From NCBI RefSeq assembly GCF_004322755.1, contig NZ_CP036401.1, positions 5,332,001 to 5,396,000 of the forward strand: a stretch of DNA of 64,000 nt. The letters are read 5' to 3'. This document shows positions 18,936-27,730 of the stretch, piece after piece. The number at the start of each line of letters is the position of its first letter. Position 1 is the stretch's first letter. Below the pieces are notes generated by a model, which worked only from the letters and a program-made list of their open reading frames with translations, was not told the origin of the DNA and searched no databases. This DNA comes from Pseudoduganella albidiflava. Lineage in GTDB: Bacteria; Pseudomonadota; Gammaproteobacteria; Burkholderiales; Burkholderiaceae_D. Both the position numbers and the translations under genes were made by a program.

Positions 18936-19307
18936 TCAACAGCTTCCACCGGGATGCGGTTGCCCCGTCCTTAGATCAAACCCGAGGAAGCACATATACC
19001 CGTCGCCTGGCATGTAGGAGCACCATATCTCACCCTTGCTTCTCATCCGCTCGCCCTCCTCGGCGCTGCAAATTACGCCTTTCACATCTGGACCGATGGA
19101 CTCGAAGATTTGCCTGGCAGCTTGCCCGCGGATGGCAATCGCCAGCTTTTTGTCGGAGTTTGTCGGCGGTTTTCTGTTACCCGCTTCGCCCGAGTAAATA
19201 AGGTAGCTCGCAGATGTCAAAGGCCGGTTGGCACCAGTCCATTCGCCCGCTTCTTCGGCGTTTAAAGCACTTGGCACAAGTAGTGCCATGGCGAGCAATG
19301 TCTTCAT
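18936..19307 (-). CDS. Small secreted hypothetical protein
   Basis: A 123-residue protein with a signal peptide (MKTLLAMALLVPSALNAEEAGEW). The start at 19307 is favoured by AGGAG upstream. The mature part is about 100 residues with cysteines in GVICSAEEG, EIWCSYMPGDGYMCFLGF and the C-terminal PGGSC, suggesting disulfides in the periplasm. I do not recognise a family. GC is lower than in core genes, and it sits in an accessory stretch next to a LysR fragment. Confidence 0.6.
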   Translation of the reverse strand: MKTLLAMALLVPSALNAEEAGEWTGANRPLTSASYLIYSGEAGNRKPPTNSDKKLAIAIRGQAARQIFESIGPDVKGVICSAEEGERMRSKGEIWCSYMPGDGYMCFLGFDLRTGQPHPGGSC

Positions 19308-19395
19308 ATCGAACTCCTGGTGGAATGGCATGAAAGTAAGCGTCTTGACCCAATGCTTCACGCCGAGAATGTTCATATCGTTGAATAGGATTTAC

Positions 19396-19490
19396 AGGCT
19401 AACCAGCCGTTCATCCTGCGCCGGACTGACCCGGATGATCGGGTCATCGCCTTCTTTCACTATGTCCACGAAGCGGTCTCCGTCGTGACC
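19396..19490 (-). pseudogene. Internal remnant of a LysR-type regulator
   Basis: On the minus strand this reads GDRFVDIVKEGDDPIIRVSP then AQDERLVSL and a stop. It corresponds to EDRSVDMVEEGYDLVIRVNP then ARDENLVGRIL in the intact LysR gene (about 16870-16965). DNA similarity is roughly three quarters over about 95 bases. Neither the helix-turn-helix nor the C-terminus adjoins it, so it is a decayed fragment. It may come from the same ancestral gene as the C-terminal remnant at 9152. Confidence 0.65.
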
Positions 19491-19496
19491 CGTGAT

Positions 19497-19937
19497 CTAC
19501 CTGCACCGTATTTCAATACGCCGTGGCTCACCAGCCACCGGCCTGAACTTCGTGACCGTGCATTCCCTGATGCGATCACTCAGGCGTTGGGAAATCGAAA
19601 TCTCGCCACCCTCTCCGTACGCACAGTCGAGCCACGCCTGGTTTGAAGGCGCGCCTGGTTCGAAGGCATATCTCGTCGAGATCACGTGCTCCGTCCTGCG
19701 TAGTTCTTCGCCACGCAGGGTCAGCAGGCTGCCGGGCGGGCCGGACGACATGCCCGCCGAGTAAAGCTGCAACGGGAACTCGACATGGGGTACCCAGCCA
19801 GCGCCAGCTGCAACCTTGATCGCTTGCGGCTGAATCTGCGATGAACAAGCGATGTGCTTGCCCTGCGCCGCGACGTTTGCCGCCTGAAGAGTCAACGCTG
19901 CGGCGAGAAGATAGCGAGGAAAATGGTTCGAAGTCAT
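19497..19937 (-). CDS. STY0301-like secreted protein
   Basis: A 146-residue protein starting MTSNHFPRYLLAAALTLQAANVAAQG, a signal peptide. The mature part IACSSQIQPQAIKVAAGAGWVPH, then WLDCAYGEGGEISISQRLSDRIRECTV, matches the pattern I remember for the STY0301 family: an early cysteine, a central GW, then a W-x-C-x-Y and a late cysteine. Function is unknown; such proteins often lie in accessory islands. The longer frame from 20135 lacks signal-peptide character, so the start at 19937 is used. Confidence 0.6.
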   Translation of the reverse strand: MTSNHFPRYLLAAALTLQAANVAAQGKHIACSSQIQPQAIKVAAGAGWVPHVEFPLQLYSAGMSSGPPGSLLTLRGEELRRTEHVISTRYAFEPGAPSNQAWLDCAYGEGGEISISQRLSDRIRECTVTKFRPVAGEPRRIEIRCR

Positions 19938-20234
19938 TCGATCACCGGCAAAGCAAGCATAGTGCGCGCTGCCCGGCCTCGATACATTGATCACTGGCAA
20001 CAATCTGCCTCCCCACCGTCTGATGTGCAGGGCACAGTCATCCCGGCAAAAACAAATCCTGCCACCTGCACAGGATTTTCTTTTGACAATATCTTTTGCC
20101 AAGATGGAAAATAGCAGAATCGCTGGCTGCGACATGCCTTGTCGGTACGCAGTTCATGCTGCCGCCATCCCAAGCACACACAGCTTTCTAACCAGCGTTC
20201 AGCTCGCCACCCGCCATCCACCAGGAACGAACCA

Positions 20235-21161
20235 ATGCACCAACAACACCCCAGTCTCTACCAGCAAGTCGGCAACCTGCCCGACGAATCCCAGCGCAAG
20301 CGCCGCATCCGCTTCCACCAGGGCTGGTGGCGCACCTTCGTGCTGACGGAAGCCGCCGGTGCCCACCCGCTGCGCGCCGGAGAGACCGTCTGCAATGTGC
20401 TGGATGGCGGCGAAATCTCGAAGAAAAACCTGTTCGGTCCAGGCACCGTGGCGGCCGTCGAAGCAACGCTGGCCGCGCGCAGCAAGGCATCGGGTGGCCT
20501 GATCGACCAGCGCCGCCTGTTCAACAACCTGCTCTCCAGCCAGCCACTGGTGTTCAACTTCTTCGGTCCGCTGCAGCAGGACCTGGCGCTGGCGACGCGG
20601 GTGGTCCAGGCGCTGTTCCCCGGCGTCGACGAAGTCACGGCCATCCTGTTCGAATATGCGCCAGACAGCTGGATCGACAATTCCGCGTTCGACGTGGCGC
20701 TGGAAATCACATCGCAGGGCCGCAGCGGCCTGCTCGGGCTGGAGTGCAAATTCACCGAGCCCTTCTCGCCTACGGAATACAACACGGAGGACTACCGCAA
20801 GCTGGCAACGGCATGCGAGGCGTTCACCGTGCCATACGAAGCCTGCATCAAGCCGGAATTCAACCAGCTGTTCCGCAACCAGCTCATCGCCGAACACCAG
20901 GTGCGCGAGAAGAAGAAGTATGCGTTCCGGATGACGGGCCTGTTCTGCGAGCCCGGCGATGACAGCGCCATCGCTACCGGCAAAGCGTTCCGCGCCATGC
21001 TCCGGGACGGCGACAGCTCGTTCCATGTCGTCACCTACACGGCCTTCATCGAGGCGTTGCAGCGGCTGGAGCTGACGTGGGAGCAGCGCGAGTGGAGCAT
21101 GATGCTGTGGGCCCGGTACTGCGCACTGGGGCTCAGCGCCGGAGCTTATGGCGAGCGTTGA
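20235..21161 (+). CDS. PD-(D/E)xK nuclease, PGN_0703-type putative restriction endonuclease
   Basis: A 308-residue protein. The middle part SWIDNSAFDVALEITSQGRS leads into GLLGLECKFTEPFSPTEYNT: an aspartate, then E-C-K on a strand, the core D...ExK of PD-(D/E)xK nucleases. The surrounding pattern (FFGPLQQDLALATRVV before, ACIKPEFNQLFRNQLIAEH and WARYCALG after) resembles proteins annotated as PGN_0703 family putative restriction endonucleases. The start at 20235 replaces an upstream frame start at 20139 because the family begins with HPSLYQQVGNL-like sequence. No methylase is adjacent, so a classic restriction pair is not evident. A UDG-like gene follows after 110 bases on the same strand. 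Confidence 0.65.
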   Translation: MHQQHPSLYQQVGNLPDESQRKRRIRFHQGWWRTFVLTEAAGAHPLRAGETVCNVLDGGEISKKNLFGPGTVAAVEATLAARSKASGGLIDQRRLFNNLLSSQPLVFNFFGPLQQDLALATRVVQALFPGVDEVTAILFEYAPDSWIDNSAFDVALEITSQGRSGLLGLECKFTEPFSPTEYNTEDYRKLATACEAFTVPYEACIKPEFNQLFRNQLIAEHQVREKKKYAFRMTGLFCEPGDDSAIATGKAFRAMLRDGDSSFHVVTYTAFIEALQRLELTWEQREWSMMLWARYCALGLSAGAYGER

Positions 21162-21271
21162 TGAAGTGAACGCCCGACAGGCGGCGATTGGCTGCGACAC
21201 GTGATGTCGCATTGGCCGATAAGCTGATCTCATTCGTGGCAAGCTGCTTTCCACTCAAACGAAAGAAAACA

Positions 21272-22045
21272 ATGCAAGAACTGTTGGAACAGTATCAGCA
21301 AGTCCTGAGCCGGATGGACAGAAGCCGGTTTCCGCTAGCCGATGACAAGTACTCGGGTGTGTTCCTCCCCGTGGCATTCGACGAGTACCGAGCTGCCGAT
21401 TTTCGCATCATGCATGTCGGTCGCGAGACCTCGGGCTGGAATACGGCGAACAGCAAAAACACGCTCGGCCGCATTTTCTCCGCCAACGAGACGGGAACTA
21501 CCGCAGCGATCGTGGAGGAGGCGGTAATTAGATATGAAAAGCACTTGGACATCCGGCCAGATGGAACGGTTGCGACGACCAGCAAGAGCCGGTTCAAGCA
21601 ATACTATTTCCGGCTCGCGAAGGAAATGTCGCTGCCGCCGAAATCGATCATCTACGCTAACCTCTTCGCGTGGGATTACGCCGGAAAATCTCCGTTGACC
21701 AGCCCGGCGGAGGAACTTGCCGCCGTCAGCACCGTGTCCCTCGAACTGCTGGCGCTGCAGGTAAAATTCTTCAAACCGCACGCCATCGTTTTCTCCACCG
21801 GGTATGCAGGCATAGATGGCATGCTCAAGAACATGTTCAGCCAGCACTTCAACGGGCACGAGACTGTCAGTGTCGATCCCCGCAAGCTGTGGGAGTTTAC
21901 AGTGGATGACATCACTTGCTTCCGGATCGCGCACCCCCGGGCGTCGTGGGGACATGGCGAGTACCGCACGAAGGTCATTGAGCGGCTGCACCAGCTTCGG
22001 TCCGCCGGTGGTACGCCAATCGGTCAGCTGGAACCAGCTAGCTGA
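21272..22045 (+). CDS. Uracil-DNA glycosylase-like fold protein (tentative)
   Basis: A 257-residue protein. FRIMHVGRETSGWNT resembles the first active-site loop of the UDG superfamily, SIIYANLFAWDY the next conserved strand, ALQVKFFKPHAIVFSTGYAG the central parallel strand, and CFRIAHPRASWGHGEY the HP-containing leucine-loop region. Enzymatic residues are not certain, and many such proteins are annotated only as hypothetical. It follows the PD-(D/E)xK nuclease on the same strand, and UDG-like folds occur in several base-sensing defence systems, so a joint role is possible. The start at 21272 follows an A-rich leader; the frame is open from 21188. Confidence 0.5.
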   Translation: MQELLEQYQQVLSRMDRSRFPLADDKYSGVFLPVAFDEYRAADFRIMHVGRETSGWNTANSKNTLGRIFSANETGTTAAIVEEAVIRYEKHLDIRPDGTVATTSKSRFKQYYFRLAKEMSLPPKSIIYANLFAWDYAGKSPLTSPAEELAAVSTVSLELLALQVKFFKPHAIVFSTGYAGIDGMLKNMFSQHFNGHETVSVDPRKLWEFTVDDITCFRIAHPRASWGHGEYRTKVIERLHQLRSAGGTPIGQLEPAS

Positions 22046-22327
22046 TAGCACGGCCTGTACGGTAACCATCTAATGATGCATCGGATGAGATGCCGTGGTT
22101 AATCTCCGGCCATCACTGCCACATCAGAACTCCTGCTGCGCAACACCAAGTTGACGACGGCTGAGGGCCAAGCAATGGACTCGCGGCCAGCCGACATGGC
22201 TGCGAGACCTGTCTGCCCGAACTGAGCGCACATCGTCAGGACGTTCAAGCGGTAGAACTAACAGGCTTCCGTTCTGGGAAGGCCATTATTCGAACGGAGT
22301 TCAACCAGACATCGGCAACGCGCAGCC

Positions 22328-22813
22328 TCACTGCCACCAATCCAGCAGCGTCTCATCCTCCGCATCGTCGAAGTTCTTGTAGACGTTCGCGAAATACCAC
22401 GGTACGCCCGTCCTCGCGGTGAACCCGTCGAAGACCTCGCAGATACTGGCCATCCCGGCGGAAGCCGGGACCGACAGCGCCAGGTTGCCACGATAGCTGC
22501 CGTCCAGCGTGCCATGCAGTTTTTCGCCGACGTTTTCCCGAAGTTCCGCGACATGCGCTGCGGCGAGTTCGTCGGCATAGATCTGGATACAGAAATTGCC
22601 GCCACGCCGCACCACGGTGGCTGGTGCCGTGCCGCTTTTGATCTCCACGATATCGCCGCGCGCGAGGTTCAGCGCCAGCCCGGGCGACGACAGCAATTCA
22701 TACTGGTTGCCGCCGAGGCTCTGCGCGGGTATCTCTTCGCATACCGGCCCGTTTTCCCGCATCGCCACGAACAGCGCGATCAGCGTCGTCCCATCTTCGT
22801 CCACATGGTGCAT
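22328..22813 (-). CDS. DUF4265-like protein
   Basis: A 161-residue cytosolic protein. The order PVCEEIPAQSLGGNQYELLSSPGLALNLARGDIVEI followed by VVRRGGNFCIQIY and a C-terminal half ending FANVYKNFDDAEDETLLDWWQ fits my memory of DUF4265, a family of unknown role often found in accessory DNA. The C-terminus is strongly acidic. The gene stands alone, facing the metallopeptidase gene across about 185 bases, and about 280 bases without a gene separate it from the UDG-like gene upstream in the window. Confidence 0.55.
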   Translation of the reverse strand: MHHVDEDGTTLIALFVAMRENGPVCEEIPAQSLGGNQYELLSSPGLALNLARGDIVEIKSGTAPATVVRRGGNFCIQIYADELAAAHVAELRENVGEKLHGTLDGSYRGNLALSVPASAGMASICEVFDGFTARTGVPWYFANVYKNFDDAEDETLLDWWQ

Positions 22814-22998
22814 GACAGCTTCCCCTTCAGTTAAGGCATTCCATGGCCAAGCTGGCCATGGGCGCCAACGCCGAGCTTACAGGATGCGCGCCCCCGCGCA
22901 CGATATGAGGCGTTGTCCGACACGACCGAAACGCAACAGCCTTTACTGCTAGATTGTCAATATCCGCAATCCAACCTCTTTCACACCGGTACCTGTCC

Positions 22999-24081
22999 AT
23001 GAAAACGTTCCATTGCGACAAATGCTCGCAACAAGTCTTCTTTGAGAACACCCTGTGCTTCAACTGCGACAGCACGCTGGGCTACCAGCCCGCCACGCGC
23101 AGCATCAACAGCTTCGAGGAAACCGAGGATGGCCACTGGCGCAGCCTGAACCGCATCGACGAAGGCAAGCTGTATAAAAAATGCGGCAACTATGTCGAGC
23201 ACAACGTCTGCAACTGGATGCTGCCCGCGGACGATCCCCACGAACTGTGCGCGTCGTGCCAGCTGACCGTCGTGATCCCGGCACTGTCGTCGGAAAAGAA
23301 CCACGTGTTGTGGGCACGCCTGGAAACGGCCAAGCGCCGCCTGCTGTTCTCGCTGGCCACGCTGAACCTCACGCCCGCTTCAAAGGAAGAGGAACCGGAA
23401 ACGGGCCTGGCGTTCCAGTTCCTGGAAGATGGCGTCACCGACCAGTGCGTGATGACGGGCCATGCCAACGGCGTGATCACGCTGAACATCGCCGAAGCCG
23501 ATCCCGCCGAACGCGAACGCACGCGCGAGCAGATGCATGAACGCTACCGCACCCTGCTGGGGCACTTCCGCCACGAAAGCGGGCACTATTATTTCGACCG
23601 CCTGGTCGTGGACAGCGAATTCATCGACGGCTTCCGCGCGCTGTTCGGCGACGAGCGCCAGGATTACGGCGAAAGCCTGAAGCGCCACTACGCCGAAGGG
23701 CCGGTGGAAGACTGGGAGTCGCGCTTCGTGAGCAGCTACGCCAGCTCGCACCCGTGGGAAGACTGGGCGGAAACCTGGGCCCACTACCTGCACATGATGG
23801 ACACGCTGGAAACCGCGCACGCCTGCGGCCTGTCGCTGCATCCGACCAAACCGCTCGAACCATCGCTGGACATCACCGCGCCGCCCACCAAGGTTGCCTC
23901 GTTCGACGACACCCTGAGCGACTGGTTCGCCCTCACGTACGTGCTCAACAGCCTGAACCGCAGCATCGGCATGCCCGATTCGTATCCGTTCAAGCTCAGC
24001 ACGCCGGTGCTGGAAAAGCTGGAGTTCGTGCACAAGGTGGTGCGTGCCCAGCGGCCGCGCGCCTCAAAGCGCCCCATCTAG
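22999..24081 (+). CDS. Zinc-binding putative metallopeptidase
   Basis: A 360-residue protein. The N-terminus MKTFHCDKCSQQVFFENTLC, then FNCDSTLGY, has two CxxC pairs and a later CASC, a zinc ribbon. The middle holds LGHFRHESGHYYFDRLV, an HExxH-type site in the order H-E-S-G-H, and HPWEDWAETWAHYLHMMDTL with a conserved glutamate as a likely third ligand. This matches the family annotated as putative zinc-binding metallopeptidase. The start at 22999 gives the ribbon directly at the N-terminus. Its 3' end overlaps the convergent transglutaminase gene by 18 bases. Confidence 0.85.
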   Translation: MKTFHCDKCSQQVFFENTLCFNCDSTLGYQPATRSINSFEETEDGHWRSLNRIDEGKLYKKCGNYVEHNVCNWMLPADDPHELCASCQLTVVIPALSSEKNHVLWARLETAKRRLLFSLATLNLTPASKEEEPETGLAFQFLEDGVTDQCVMTGHANGVITLNIAEADPAERERTREQMHERYRTLLGHFRHESGHYYFDRLVVDSEFIDGFRALFGDERQDYGESLKRHYAEGPVEDWESRFVSSYASSHPWEDWAETWAHYLHMMDTLETAHACGLSLHPTKPLEPSLDITAPPTKVASFDDTLSDWFALTYVLNSLNRSIGMPDSYPFKLSTPVLEKLEFVHKVVRAQRPRASKRPI

Positions 24082-24858
24082 GAGATCGACGGACACCTCC
24101 ATGTCCTGGCGTTCCAGCGGCGGCCCGAACTGGCTGAAGATCGCCACGTTGGCCGCGTCGTGGCCGCGGGCGATCGTCACGCGGCCGCCGCGCGGGCCCG
24201 CCTGGGTCGGATCGAAGGTGTACCAGCGCCCGCCCACGTAGGCTTCGAACCATGCGTGCAGGTCCATCGGTTGCAGTCCGTGCAGGTAGCCGGCCACGAT
24301 GCGCGCCGGGATGCACAGGCTGCGGCACAAGGCGATGCCCAGGTGCGCCAGGTCGCGGCAGACGCCCTCGCGCCGCTCGTTGACGTCGGACGCCGCCATG
24401 TGGCTGTAGGGCGACGCCGGATTGAAGCGCACCGAGTCGCGCACCCATTCGGTGATGCGGGCCACCTGGTCGTATCCCGGCGCGGCGCCGGCAACGATCT
24501 CGGTGGCCATGTCCAGGAACAGCTCGGATTCGCAATAGCGGCTGGGCAGCAGGTACGTGAGCACCTCGTCGGGCAGGTGCTGCACGTCGACGAACGGCGC
24601 GCCGGGTGCGATGGCGATCGTGGCGGCCGTCATCACGTCGGCCGAGGTGTAGATCGAAAAGGCGCCGGGCGGCGCCACCAGGCGCTGGCACAAGTTGCCG
24701 TAGGCATCGGCGAATTCCACCGCCGGCACGCCGGGGGCCAGGTTATAGCTTTGATGCGCCACCCACTGGTTTGCGTCGCTGCGGGGGCGCAGGATCAGGA
24801 TGAACGGCGTCGGCTCGGCAACGATAAAACTCAGGTTGCAACGGGTGCGCAACAACAT
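24064..24858 (-). CDS. Transglutaminase-like cysteine peptidase family protein
   Basis: A 264-residue protein with an N-terminal beta domain (RTRCNLSFIVAEPTPFILIL) and a transglutaminase core. The catalytic triad is visible as cysteine in REGVCRDLAHLGIALCR, histidine in DLHAWFEAYVGGRW and aspartate in TFDPTQ. It belongs with the alpha-E/ATP-grasp genes that follow upstream on the same strand. The start at 24858 (MLLRTRC) is preferred to 24885 because family members begin with this strand; the spacer to the alpha-E gene is about 130 bases. Confidence 0.85.
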   Translation of the reverse strand: MLLRTRCNLSFIVAEPTPFILILRPRSDANQWVAHQSYNLAPGVPAVEFADAYGNLCQRLVAPPGAFSIYTSADVMTAATIAIAPGAPFVDVQHLPDEVLTYLLPSRYCESELFLDMATEIVAGAAPGYDQVARITEWVRDSVRFNPASPYSHMAASDVNERREGVCRDLAHLGIALCRSLCIPARIVAGYLHGLQPMDLHAWFEAYVGGRWYTFDPTQAGPRGGRVTIARGHDAANVAIFSQFGPPLERQDMEVSVDLLDGAL

Positions 24859-24986
24859 GGCAGGCTCGCTTTCACTTGTCGGCATAAGCGCACCAATAAG
24901 GCGCGATAGTTGCAAATATTACCATTTTGGTGCAGTGCGTCATATCCTGGTGCAGAAGTGTGACATCCTGCGTACAGGACGACACC

Positions 24987-25940
24987 TCAAGCGTGGTCTT
25001 CGGCCGGCACCAAAAAGTCGCTGCCGATGCCGTTGCCGATTTCCTCGATCGATGCCAGGAACGCCGTGAGGAAATCATGCAGGCCTTCTTCCAGGATGTC
25101 GTCGATCACGGCCAGCCGCACCTTGGCGTGCAGCTTGCCGGCCAGGCGCTCGGTTTCCTGCGACACCTCGTTGCTGATTTCCTGCAGGTTCGCCACCACG
25201 GCGGCCATGCAGGCCACCAGCGAGCGCGGCATCTTTTCTTCCAGGATCAGCAGCGCGGCCACGCGCGACGGCGTGATGGCATCGCGATAGACCTTGCGGT
25301 ACGTCTCGAACGCGGACACGGAGCGCAGCAGCGCCGCCAGGTAATAGAACTCGCCCTGCGGCCCCGCCTTGATCGCATCGGAATCGAGGAAGCGGAACTT
25401 CACGTCGAGGATGCGCGCCGTGTTGTCGGCCCGCTCCAGGAAGGTGCCGAGGCGGATGAAGTTGAACGCCCCATCCTGGAACATGGTGCCCAGCGTGACG
25501 CCGCGCGACAGGTGCGAGCGGTGCTTCACCCACTCCAGGAACTGGCCAGGGTGCGTTTCGAACATGCGGCTCTTCAGATGCTGCTGCAGCTCGATCCAGG
25601 TGGTGTTCTCGGTTTCCCACACTTCGGTGGTGAGGGTGCCGCGCACGGCCCGGGCATTCTCGCGCGCCGCCGTCAGGCAGCTGGCGATCGAGGAAGGATT
25701 GTCCGGATCGCGCACCATGAAGTCGATGACCTCCTTCTGGGTCAGGGCGGAGTACTTGGCATCGAACTGCTGCTCCAGTTCCGACACACCCAGCATGGTG
25801 CGCCAGCCCTGCTGGGCGGCCAGCGCCGTTTGCGGCATGAGCGAATACTGCACGCGCACGTCGAGCATGCGGGCCGTGTTTTCCGCCCGTTCGGTGTAGC
25901 GGGCCATCCAGAACAAATGATCTGCGGTGCGGCTCAACAT
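24987..25940 (-). CDS. Alpha-E domain protein (DUF403)
   Basis: A 317-residue helical protein beginning MLSRTADHLFWMARYTERAENTARMLDV, the diagnostic N-terminus of alpha-E proteins, with ERADNTARILDVKFRFLD as the internal counterpart. These proteins accompany circularly permuted ATP-grasp enzymes and transglutaminase-like proteins; comparative-genomics work on ATP-grasp amidoligases (Iyer, Aravind and colleagues) predicts a peptide-tagging or peptide-synthesis role. One base separates it from the ATP-grasp gene upstream, so the two are surely co-transcribed. Confidence 0.92.
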   Translation of the reverse strand: MLSRTADHLFWMARYTERAENTARMLDVRVQYSLMPQTALAAQQGWRTMLGVSELEQQFDAKYSALTQKEVIDFMVRDPDNPSSIASCLTAARENARAVRGTLTTEVWETENTTWIELQQHLKSRMFETHPGQFLEWVKHRSHLSRGVTLGTMFQDGAFNFIRLGTFLERADNTARILDVKFRFLDSDAIKAGPQGEFYYLAALLRSVSAFETYRKVYRDAITPSRVAALLILEEKMPRSLVACMAAVVANLQEISNEVSQETERLAGKLHAKVRLAVIDDILEEGLHDFLTAFLASIEEIGNGIGSDFLVPAEDHA

Positions 25941-25941
25941 G

Positions 25942-27354
25942 TCAGTTCTCCAGTATCCAGGTGTCCTTGGTGCCGCCGCCCTGCGACGAATTCACCACCA
26001 GCGAGCCTTCGCGCAGCGCCACGCGGGTCAGCCCGCCCGGCACCATCGTCACCGTCTTGCCCGACAGGACGAACGGGCGCAAATCGATATGCCGCGGCGC
26101 CACGCCCGACTCCACATAGGTCGGGCAGGCCGACAGCGCCAGCGTGGGCTGGGCGATGTAGCCCGCCGGATTGGCCACCAGCCGCTCGCGGAACGCCTCG
26201 ATCTCGGCGCTCGTCGCGGCCGGGCCGACCAGCATGCCGTAGCCGCCGGCGCCATGCACTTCCTTGACCACCAGCTCCGGCAGGTTCGCCAGCGTGTACG
26301 CCAGGTCGTCCTTCTTCCGGCATTGATAGGTGGGCACGTTGTTGAGGATCGGTTTTTCGCCGAGATAAAACTCGATCATGTCCGGCACGAACGGGTAGAT
26401 CGACTTGTCGTCGGCCACGCCGGTGCCGATGGCGTTGGCCAGGCCCACCCGGCCGGCGCGCACCGCGTCCATCAGGCCGGGCACGCCCAGCGTGGACTCG
26501 GGGCGGAATGCACGGGGATCGAGGTAGTCGTCGTCGATGCGGCGATAGATCACGTCGACCTTGCGCGCGCCGCGCGTGGTGCGCATATAGACGGTTTCGT
26601 TTTTGACGTAGAGGTCCTGCCCCTGCACCAGCGAGACGCCCATCTGCTGGGCCAGGAACGCATGCTCGAAGTAGGCCGAGTTGTGCATGCCGGGCGTGAG
26701 CACCACCACGGTCGGATCGGCGCTGTCGTACGGCGCCACGGTGCGCAGGTTGTCGAGCAGCAGGTCGGGATAGTGATCGACCGGCGCCACCCGGTTGCTG
26801 GCGAACAGCGCGGGGAACAGCCGCATCATCATCTTGCGGTTTTCCAGCATGTACGAGACGCCGGACGGTACCCGCAGGTTGTCTTCCAGGACGTAGAACT
26901 CGCCCTCTCCGGCCCGCACGATATCGACGCCGGCGATGTGCGCGTAGATGCTGGCGGGGACGTCGATGCCCTGCATGGCCGGGCGGTACTGGGCGTTGTT
27001 CAGGACCTGCTCGCGGGGGATGACGCCCGCCTTGAGGATTTCCTGGTCGTGGTAGACATCGTGCAGGAAGCGGTTCAGCGCCGTCACCCGCTGCACCAGG
27101 CCGGCCTGCAGCGTGGCCCACTCGGCGGCGTGGATCACGCGCGGGATGATATCGAACGGGATCAGCCGCTCCTTGCCGGCCGTGTCGCCATACACGGCGA
27201 ACGTGATGCCCACGCGCTGGAAGATGAGCTCCGCTTCGGTGCGCTTCTGGTCGATCAGGCCGGGTGGCTGCTCCGCCAGCCACTGCGCGAACGCCTGGTA
27301 GTGGGGGCGCACGCTGGCCTCGGTGGAATACATTTCGTCGTAAAAGTTCGGCAT
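25942..27354 (-). CDS. Circularly permuted type 2 ATP-grasp protein
   Basis: A 470-residue enzyme. MPNFYDEMYSTEASVRPHYQAF and VYGDTAGKERLIPFDIIPRVI are the standard N-terminal blocks of the DUF404/DUF407 family, GVADDKSIYPFVPDMIEFYLG and LVVKEVHGAGGYGMLVGPAA carry the nucleotide-binding part, and SQGGGTKDTWIL the conserved C-terminus. It is predicted to form amide bonds with ATP. The start at 27354 has AGGAGGAATTCG immediately upstream, a very strong ribosome site. It heads the minus-strand operon ATP-grasp, alpha-E, transglutaminase. Confidence 0.92.
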   Translation of the reverse strand: MPNFYDEMYSTEASVRPHYQAFAQWLAEQPPGLIDQKRTEAELIFQRVGITFAVYGDTAGKERLIPFDIIPRVIHAAEWATLQAGLVQRVTALNRFLHDVYHDQEILKAGVIPREQVLNNAQYRPAMQGIDVPASIYAHIAGVDIVRAGEGEFYVLEDNLRVPSGVSYMLENRKMMMRLFPALFASNRVAPVDHYPDLLLDNLRTVAPYDSADPTVVVLTPGMHNSAYFEHAFLAQQMGVSLVQGQDLYVKNETVYMRTTRGARKVDVIYRRIDDDYLDPRAFRPESTLGVPGLMDAVRAGRVGLANAIGTGVADDKSIYPFVPDMIEFYLGEKPILNNVPTYQCRKKDDLAYTLANLPELVVKEVHGAGGYGMLVGPAATSAEIEAFRERLVANPAGYIAQPTLALSACPTYVESGVAPRHIDLRPFVLSGKTVTMVPGGLTRVALREGSLVVNSSQGGGTKDTWILEN

Positions 27355-27454
27355 CGAATTCCTCCTCGTAGCCAAAGTGCTATCAAGAAACGTGCCAGGG
27401 TCAGAAGCTCGATGCAGCCACGGCAGCCAGCGTCTCAGGGGTCTGTCCCCGGTA

Positions 27455-27625
27455 AGTGATCGCATCAGTTCTCGCCATTAGCTTCGTTAGGGGACTGACC
27501 CCGGTTTTTGCCAGCATTCCCGGAACACTCTAAAAAGCCGGGGACAGTCTCCTTGCACCCAAGTGCGAAATCCGGGGTCAGACCCGGCGGGTCTGACCCC
27601 AGCACTCTGCCGTTGGGGTGAAAAC
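27455..27625. repeat. Cluster of short GGGGTC/GGGGAC palindromes in a divergent intergenic region
   Basis: Between the two divergent ATP-grasp operons (27355-27730, no gene) lie several related palindromes: GGGGTCTGTCCCCGG, GGGGACTGACCCCGG, CCGGGGACAGTCTCC and CCGGGGTCAGACCCGG followed by GGGTCTGACCCC. The same motifs recur near 53.6, 60.2 and 61.4 kb. They look like a dispersed intergenic repeat family rather than specific promoters. Confidence 0.6.
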
Positions 27626-27730
27626 ACGAGTAGCCGTTGGTTTCAGCACCATCCGACAGTTGCATTTATAGCAGGTACGAATCATGCTTCATCACCCCCA
27701 CATCGCGCCCATTTCGAAAGGCAGTCCCGC

